From Chelonoidis abingdonii (Eukaryota; Chordata; Testudines; Testudinidae), in contig NC_133774.1 in NCBI RefSeq assembly GCF_003597395.2, forward strand, positions 40,260,109 through 40,324,108: a DNA stretch of 64,000 nucleotides. Direction: 5' to 3'. The translations under genes and the position numbers were made by a program. Under the pieces are notes generated by a model. That model saw only the letters and a list, made by a program, of their open reading frames with translations, had not been told where the DNA came from and ran no database searches. Position 1 is the stretch's first letter, and each line of letters opens with the position of its first letter. Below are positions 57,348 through 64,000 of this stretch, piece after piece.

Positions 57348-58403
57348 GGCTACGTCTACACTGCACGATTAATTCGAAGTAGTTTAAACCGATATTACAA
57401 AACCGATGTTATAAAATCGGGTTTGCGCATCCACAGTGCAATCACAAAATCGATAGCCTTGGACCAGGGACGCAAGCAACCATCGATTTAAGGAGCGGTG
57501 CACTGTGGGTAGCTGTTCCTCAGCTATCCCATAGTTCCCACTTCCGTGTTGAGAGCACAGTGCCTGATGGGGCAGAAAACATTGCCCCGGGTGGTGCTGG
57601 GTACAGCCTCACCCCTNNNNNNNNNNNNNNNNNNNNNNNNNNNNNNNNNNNNNNNNNNNNNNNNNNNNNNNNNNNNNNNNNNNNNNNNNNNNNNNNNNNN
57701 NNNNNNNNNNNNNNNNNNNNNNNNNNNNNNNNNNNNNNNNNNNNNNNNNNNNNNNNNNNNNNNNNNNNNNNNNNNNNNNNNNNNNNNNNNNNNNNNNNNN
57801 NNNNNNNNNNNNNNNNNNNNNNNNNNNNNNNNNNNNNNNNNNNNNNNNNNNNNNNNNNNNNNNNNNNNNNNNNNNNNNNNNNNNNNNNNNNNNNNNNNNN
57901 NNNNNNNNNNNNNNNNNNNNNNNNNNNNNNNNNNNNNNNNNNNNNNNNNNNNNNNNNNNNNNNNNNNNNNNNNNNNNNNNNNNNNNNNNNNNNNNNNNNN
58001 NNNNNNNNNNNNNNNNNNNNNNNNNNNNNNNNNNNNNNNNNNNNNNNNNNNNNNNNNNNNNNNNNNNNNNNNNNNNNNNNNNNNNNNNNNNNNNNNNNNN
58101 NNNNNNNNNNNNNNNNNNNNNNNNNNNNNNNNNNNNNNNNNNNNNNNNNNNNNNNNNNNNNNNNNNNNNNNNNNNNNNNNNNNNNNNNNNNNNNNNNNNN
58201 NNNNNNNNNNNNNNNNNNNNNNNNNNNNNNNNNNNNNNNNNNNNNNNGAATTTAGCGCTACTCCTCTCGTTTGGGAGGAGTTCCGAAATCGATTTAAGGA
58301 GGCGGTAAAATCGATATTAATGACGACGTCATGTGAACGGATACAGCGTTAAATCGGTATATCGGCCATTAAACCGATTTAAAGTCGCAGTGTAGACCTG
58401 GCC
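57348..58403. mobile_element. Harbinger-type DNA transposon with TTA target duplication, gap inside
   Basis: Left end GGCTACGTCTACACTGCACG; the right end reads GGCCAGGTCTACACTGCGAC on the reverse strand. That gives 17-bp inverted repeats with three differences near the outer edge. TTA flanks both sides (57345-57347 and 58404-58406), the 3-bp duplication of PIF/Harbinger. Repeated AAACCGAT and ATCGATTTA words characterise the subterminal DNA. Whether it was coding cannot be judged because of the gap. Confidence 0.8.
57617..58247. other. Assembly gap (631 N)
   Basis: A run of N inside the Harbinger element. The long open frames crossing it are translation artefacts. Confidence 0.98.
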
Positions 58404-58409
58404 TTAGTT

Positions 58410-60695
58410 TCCATTCTGTCCCATCAGTATATTTACTGATGACACTCCATTCACTTCCATGCAGCAATTAAGAAAAAAGGTTTTCGGGGGGGGACCCCAA
58501 ACCTGGTATCTATTTTGTTTTAGACAGCGCTTTATTTAAGGCCCAGTCTTACAAGCCCTTACTCAGACATGTAGCGCTTACTCACACAACAGTTCCATTC
58601 ACTTTAGTGGAACTACTGTACCCATGTGAGTCAAGACTACTCATCTAAGTCGAGGCTGGTAGAAGCAGATGCACCTATGGCTTCATCCTCCAAATTTTGT
58701 AAACAACCGGCTTACCTGGCCATAGGTTGTGGTCAGTCTTCTTTATTATTAATTACTGCAGAGTTTAAAGTAGGAAGTCTTATTTATCAAGGGTTTATCC
58801 CACTCTGATACTTTAGGCAATATAAGTAGAAAATGTAAAAATTCTGCCCTATGTAGGTTTTTGGCACAGTGGTAACAATTATTTCTTGTTTTGTTATTCC
58901 CAGCAGCTATTGATTATATCCCAGATTGCGGGTATTAAACCATGGGCAATGCTTCAACTGATGTTCCCCTGTAACTCTGCCTACCTCACCCAACCTTTTT
59001 CTGAGGGTCTCCCAGGCAGCACAGGCTGCAGCATCAGTTCTGCCCTTATTTCAAATGGACACAACTTGTGCTTTCCTCTGCAACTGCTCATTCATGGTCC
59101 CATCCTCATCCCACCCCTTTTGGATAGCTAATACACACAGGAAACAGTACCTGTATTTCAGCAGGACTGCCCCTCGAATAGCTGCCAGGTACAACTCCAA
59201 TTTACAGGAAAAAGGCATTGTCCTCAAGTTAAGACCAATGTCATTTTGCATCCTTATGGAAGAGGGATACGCTAATATTTTTGCCATTTCTTCAAGATTC
59301 ATTTTGCCATAGATAGTTAAAAATGGTGTTGCTCTCATTTGGGTTCAACTGTGTGAATTTTAATCATTTTAATTCTCAAAATGGAGAGGTGGCTGGGCAA
59401 ACCTACACAATTACTCATTTTCTACTTGTACTTTCAGTATAGCATCTGGATCAAACTCAGTTTAAATATCCTTTTGCTAAGCAGTAGGAAGTCACATCTC
59501 AGTTCATACCTTGGCCAAATTCACTGCTGTAAGAGGGTGCAATTCTGGTAAGTCAACAGAGCTGTTCCTTCTTACACCAGCAATGAATTTAGTCCTTAAG
59601 TGATTCTCCATAATCAGTATCCATTTTTAAATCTGGCAGTCGGGTTGGCTGAGCCTCAATTAAAGTTACACGATTGGTACGCTAAATAATACAAGTGTTC
59701 CCATATTTTTACCCAACACAGAAGACACTATTTACCTACTGTAGCAGCAAATATAGTAAGCAGTATAATACGAAGCATGCAGAAGAGATACCTCACTTCT
59801 TATATGTAAATGAAGCTGTACACAAACATGCTGCATATACAACCCATGAATATGCTGTGTACAGAAATGCAAATAACTGTACTTAGTTCTGTAATTTATT
59901 TCTGGGCCTAAATAAAATGGCCTCAAGGGGAAGGATGTTGTCAGAACTGATTCAAACACATCTGGAACCTAATGCAGTCAGTCAGGATCACCTTACAATC
60001 ATTCACACTTCCCTCTTCGTGAGGGTTGGGAGGCCTTTTTTTGGTAAAATAAAATTTCTCGAAAGTAGGACAGGATGATATGGATGAGCATGGGGGGAGA
60101 GGAAGGAGTGCAAGGCCAGGAAAGGGAAGCTGCAGCAGCAGCCGCCTCAAAGGGGAAAGGAGGAAGTTCTCCCAAGAGAGAGTAGTGAAAGAAGCCTCTA
60201 GTCAGGGGCAGCAGTAAAACACTAATTGGGGTGGGAAAACAGGGTGGAGAGAGAGAGCTTTTGGGAGTTTCAAGTTCTGCCACCACACTGGAGGTAAATT
60301 TGGGATAATTTCCCTGTCTCTGATGGAGTCCCCCCTGCCAATCCCCCTGCTCTCAATTCAGGAAAATCATCCTGAGATGATGTCTTACCCCAGGGCACCA
60401 AAAATACATCTGAAGAACAAATATTTGTCTTTGGAATGGATCAGATTGTGCTAGGGGACACGTATTTTCTAAAGACTTTACACCAATTTAACACTGTGCT
60501 ATATCATCAAAATACCCTTGCTAACTAAATTATAAGCATTCTTAGCAAAAGTCAGTTTTCTTCAGCTTGCCAAGAGATGGTGCTTCCCTCTTTGTTTATG
60601 CTTGAGAAAATTCTTAAAGAAAAAGACACGAGTAGATTCCTCACACTGTCTTCTCCATTCCTGAGTACCATACCACTGGGACACAGGGTTTATCA
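58410..60695. other. Unassigned intergenic DNA
   Basis: A weak palindromic repeat lies near 58550-58640 (TTCCATTCACTTTAGTGGAA). No exon recognised; the C-rich minus frames at 59941-60286 are low complexity. Confidence 0.3.
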
Positions 60696-60696
60696 T

Positions 60697-62470
60697 AAAA
60701 TCAACCATACTTGGTCAGATCAATGGTCCATCTAGCCCAGTATCCTGTCTTCCAATACCAAATGCTTGAGAGGGAATAAACAGAACAGGGCAATTATCGA
60801 GCCCTCCCTTGTTTAGTCCCAGCATCAGGAAGTGAGAGGCTTAGGCACACCCAGAGCATGGAGTTGCATTCCTGACCACCTTGGCTAACAGACCTCAATG
60901 GACCTAACTTTCATGAACTTCTCTAATTCTTTTTTAACCCAGTTATACTTCTGGCCTTTACAACACTTCCTGGCAATGAGTTCCACAAGTTGACTGTGCA
61001 TTGTGTGAATAAGTACTTCCTCCAGTTTATTTTTTAAAGCTGCTATCTCTTCACCTCATTAGTTGAAGCCCGTTCTTGAGTTATGTGAAGGGGTAAGTAA
61101 CTCCTCCCTATTCACTTTCTCCACACCATTTATTTTATAGAGCTTTATCTTATTCCACCCCCCTTAGTTCTCTCTTCCATGCTGACAGTCCGTCTTTTTA
61201 ATCTCTCATCATATGAAAGCTGTTCTATATCTCTAATAATTTTTGCTCCCTTCTCTGTACCTTTTCCAATTCTAACATTTTTTGGGATTGAGCAACCAGA
61301 ATCGCATGCAGTATTCAAGGTGTATTTATATACTGGCATTATATGTTCTGTCTTATCTAGCCCTTTCCTAATTCTGTTAGCTTTTTTGACTGACGCTGCA
61401 CATGAAGTGGATTTTTCAGAGAACTATCCACAATGACTCCAGGATTCCTTTCTTGAGTTGCAACAGCCAATGTAGCTCACAATCATTTAGTATCTATAGT
61501 GGGGATTGTCTGCCAAAATGCATTACTTTGCATTTATCAATGTTGAATTTCATCTGTCATTTTGTTACCTAGTCACCCACTTTGAGAGCCCTTTATAACT
61601 CTTTAGTGAGCTTTGAACTATCTTGAGTAATTTTGTATCAAACTTTGCTACCTCACAGTTTGCCCCCCTTTCCAGATCATTACTGTTCAACAGATTCACA
61701 ACTAGTTCCAGGACAGATCCTTGGGGCCCGGACACTGCTATTTACCTCTTTCCCCTTACCTCTCTCTGTTCTAAAAACTGACCACTTATTCCTATCCTTT
61801 GTTTCCTTTTAACCAGTTTCTGATCCATGAGGACCTTCCCTCTATCCCATGACAGCTTACTTTACTTAAGAGCCCTTGATGAGGGACTTTGTCACAGGGT
61901 TTCAGAAAGTCCACTGGATCACTGTTGTCCACATGCTTGCTGACAACCTCAAAGAATTCTAATAGACTGGCGAGGCATGATTTCCCTCTACGAAAGCCAT
62001 GTTGACTTCCCCCAACAAATCATGTTCATCTCTGTGTCTGTTCTTTATTAGGTTCAACCAATTTGCCTGATACTGAAGTTAGGCCTACCGACCTGTAATT
62101 GCCAGAATCGCCTCTGAAGTTTTTTTTTAAATTTGGCATTACGTTGGCTATCCTCTAGTCACCTAGTACAGAGGCTCATTTCAAGCAACATACCAGAGGA
62201 GTTAGTTCTGCACTTTCATATTGAGTTCCTTCAGAACTCTTGAGTGAATACCATCTAGTCCTGGTGACTTGTTTCTATTTAATCAGTTTGTTCCAAAACC
62301 TTTTGCTAGTTGCTCTTCATTCTTTTGTGGCCTGCCTAATTATACTTTTACCTTTGATGTGCCAGAGTTTATGCTCCTTTCTGTTTTCCTCAGTAGGATT
62401 TGACTTCAAAGTTTTAAAGAGATGCCTTTTGCCTCTGCCTTTTACTCATAGTGGCTTTTTTTGATCCTCT
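60697..62470 (-). pseudogene. CR1 LINE, 3' end through reverse-transcriptase remnant
   Basis: The 3' end (GGTCAGATCAATGGTCCATC, TAGCCCAGTATCCTGTCTTC) at about 60713 runs upstream on minus through GAGTTCCACAAGTTGACTGTG, CAGAGAACTATCCACAATGA and TGCATTACTTTGCATTTATC into the RT region (GAGGACCTTCCCTC, AAAGCCATGTTGACTTCCCC near 61996). The frame at 61339-61145 resembles the CR1 C-terminus (TLNTACDSGCSIPK, ERLKRRTVSMEERT). It is more diverged than the 34.9-kb copy and retains more 5' sequence. Confidence 0.8.
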
Positions 62471-62507
62471 TTCTTTCCTTTGAGGAGAAAGGAGCAGTCT
62501 TAAAATA

Positions 62508-62701
62508 CACCTCTGTCTTGATATAATGCAACCCAATATAACACAAATTTGGATATAACGTGGTAAAGCAGTGCTCTGGGGGGGGGGGGGAGGGGCTGCA
62601 CACTCTGGTGGATCAAAGCAAGTTCAATATAACGTGGTTTCACCTATAACGTGGTAAGATTTTTGGACTCCCAAGGACAGCATTATATCGAGGTAGAGGT
62701 G
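62508..62701 (+). mobile_element. TA-flanked MITE, copy E
   Basis: CACCTCTGTCTTGATATAAT on the left and TATCGAGGTAGAGGTG on the right; TA flanks at 62506-62507 and 62702-62703. It shares GGATATAACGTGGTAAAGCA and GTGGATCAAAGCAAGTTCAA, and a G tract (62578-62590) expands the centre. It lies just beyond the 5' edge of the CR1. Confidence 0.82.
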
Positions 62702-62704
62702 TAC

Positions 62705-63630
62705 TGGCCACCTAATATTAAGGAAAGGGAGTGGCAGCAGAGGAATCCCTGGTCAAGGATAAAATAAAGCTGCCTAGCATAGAGGAAGGCTCAGTATGGC
62801 AGCAGATAGTCAGAAAAGGACTGACTCTTTCATAACCAGCCAAATTAATTATTCCCTGGATACTAGTGCTTATCCTCATGTCTCACTGGGAAAAGGAGGA
62901 AGAGATACACTTAGCTCCAGGTGTAGCACAAGTCTTGACATGGCAGAAGGGCAGGCAGGCCTGGGCCCAAGAGTCTTGGTTCTGTTTTCAACAGACTTAT
63001 TAGTTGGTGCGGGATGAGAAGAGTAGTGAGTATGATCAGAAACTTATGCCTTTGAGTGGAGGCCTCAACAGTGGTTCTAGAGCTTGTCTGAACCAGCCTT
63101 GAATTTATTTATTTTTATAAAAGGAGTTGTATAACACTTATTGTTGGGAACTAGTTTAAAGGAGTGCACAATTATGGATGAAATTTAAAATAAGTTGGGA
63201 AACCATTTAGTGCTTTTCTAGTACATGTAGGTCCTACAGGCAAATTGCATAACACTATTCAACTAAATTACCATTCTTAAATTAGTTCCAACTTTGTAGA
63301 GTTGCACCAAGGACTGTATCCGAAGACTTATTTCCCACAGCACATGATGACTGGTACCTTGGCTTTACACAGCATTCTGGCACTCTATTTGCTATCACAC
63401 TCACCACAAGAGATCATTTATTATAAAACATTTTCCAAAATGGTGCCACAGATGACTTGGATTGTATGGACACAAGCCACCAATTTCAGTCTTTACCACC
63501 TGACTTTCCACCTTACAAGTAAATAATGTTCATCTGGGCTTAAAGATTAAACAGATATCACAAAAAAATTCTCCCCTTATTCGCAACGCTGATCTCACTC
63601 AGATGCTTCCCAACTTCTTACATTTCATAC
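62705..63630. other. Unassigned intergenic DNA
   Basis: No exon or confident repeat. Confidence 0.3.
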
Positions 63631-63633
63631 ATA

Positions 63634-64000
63634 GGCCTGGTCTACCCTACACATTTATACCAATTTTAGCAGCGTTAAACCGATTTAACGCTGCACCCGT
63701 CCACACAACGAGGCCCTTTATATCAATATAAAGGGCTCTCTAAACCAGTTTCTGTACTTCTCCCCCATGAGAGGAGTAGCGCTGAAATCAGTATTACCAT
63801 ATCGGATTAGGGTTAGTGTGGCCGCAGATCGATGGTATTGGCCTCCAGGCGGTATCCCACAGTGCACCACTGTGACTGCTCTGGAAAGCAATCTGAACTT
63901 GGATGCACTGGCCAGGTAGACAGGAAAAGCCCCACAAACTTTTGAATTGCATTTCCTGTTTGCCCAGCATGGAGCTCTGATCAGCACGGGGGGTGATGCA
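63634..64000 (+). mobile_element. Harbinger 5' end (second type), continues past the window
   Basis: Begins GGCCTGGTCTACCCTACACA and runs through TTAACGCTGCACCCGTCCAC, CTTTATATCAATATAAAGGG (a perfect palindrome), AGGAGTAGCGCTGAAATC and CCCACAGTGCACCACTGTGA. This matches the 5' leader of turtle Harbinger elements whose first ORF is a Myb-like protein. The window ends before that ORF. It is little diverged and may be a younger copy than 1-2901. Confidence 0.75.

Noticed and set aside
57546..58352. 268- and 231-codon open frames
   Set aside because: They run through a 631-N gap inside a Harbinger element.
1..64000. CRISPR arrays, operons, bacterial promoters
   Set aside because: No regularly spaced direct repeats or prokaryotic gene organisation; the repeats are vertebrate transposons.

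Overview
This is vertebrate nuclear DNA, and the repeats point to a turtle, probably a cryptodire. Around 7.7 kb there is a tRNA-derived SINE of the turtle CryI (PolIII) type. There are also several CR1 LINE copies, chelonian-type LTRs, Harbinger and hAT DNA transposons, Penelope-like element (PLE) fragments whose coding strand still encodes GIY-YIG endonuclease residues, and many short palindromic MITEs typical of sauropsids. The sequence is AT-rich and gene-poor. Two runs of N (41252-41916 and 57617-58247) are assembly gaps, and each falls inside a repeat. Family names come from pattern recognition and memory, without database searches.

Only one host gene is supported: a five-coding-exon THAP-domain gene on the + strand (coding exons 10196-10275, 12766-12973, 13661-13771, 14515-14610, 16241-16435; poly(A) signal 16562-16567). 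Every intron is GT..AG and all phases join into an open frame of 229 residues. The product has an N-terminal C2CH THAP zinc finger, a low-complexity middle, a DHHY motif fitting the HCF-1-binding consensus, and a C-terminal basic coiled coil. This is the layout of the short THAP transcription factors; THAP6 or THAP5 look closest. The ATG exon begins with 5'UTR behind a good acceptor, so at least one upstream non-coding exon is expected but was not found.

Layout: 1-2901, decayed Harbinger with a Myb-like remnant (+) and a HARBI1-like remnant (-); 3.0-4.1 kb, PLE fragment and an LTR flanked by the 5-bp repeat TAAGG; 6.8-7.2 kb, CR1 tail with a nested insertion; 7.7 kb, SINE; 9.8 kb, first of five copies of a TA-flanked MITE; 10.2-16.6 kb, the THAP gene; 17-26 kb, more MITEs, an old CR1, a GC-rich foldback, a hAT fragment and a PLE tail; 26-39 kb, mostly unassigned DNA with a PLE carrying GIY-YIG residues (31.8-32.3 kb), a CR1 (34.9-35.9 kb) and a large palindromic MITE (37.2 kb); 39.5-42 kb, two LTR-type elements; 46.6-47.8 kb, hAT remnant containing an inverted duplication; 48.8-49.8 kb, LTR; 50.6-52.7 kb, CR1 on +; 55.5-56.2 kb, CR1 split by a MITE; 57.3-58.4 kb, Harbinger with 3-bp TTA flanks; 60.7-62.5 kb, CR1; 62.5 kb, fifth MITE copy; 63.6 kb to the end, the 5' end of a second Harbinger type.

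The TEs are broken, so no genes act together as a pathway here. The notable points are the intact THAP gene, the fold-back PLE pair in its first intron, and the five-copy TA-flanked MITE family with an iterated internal motif.
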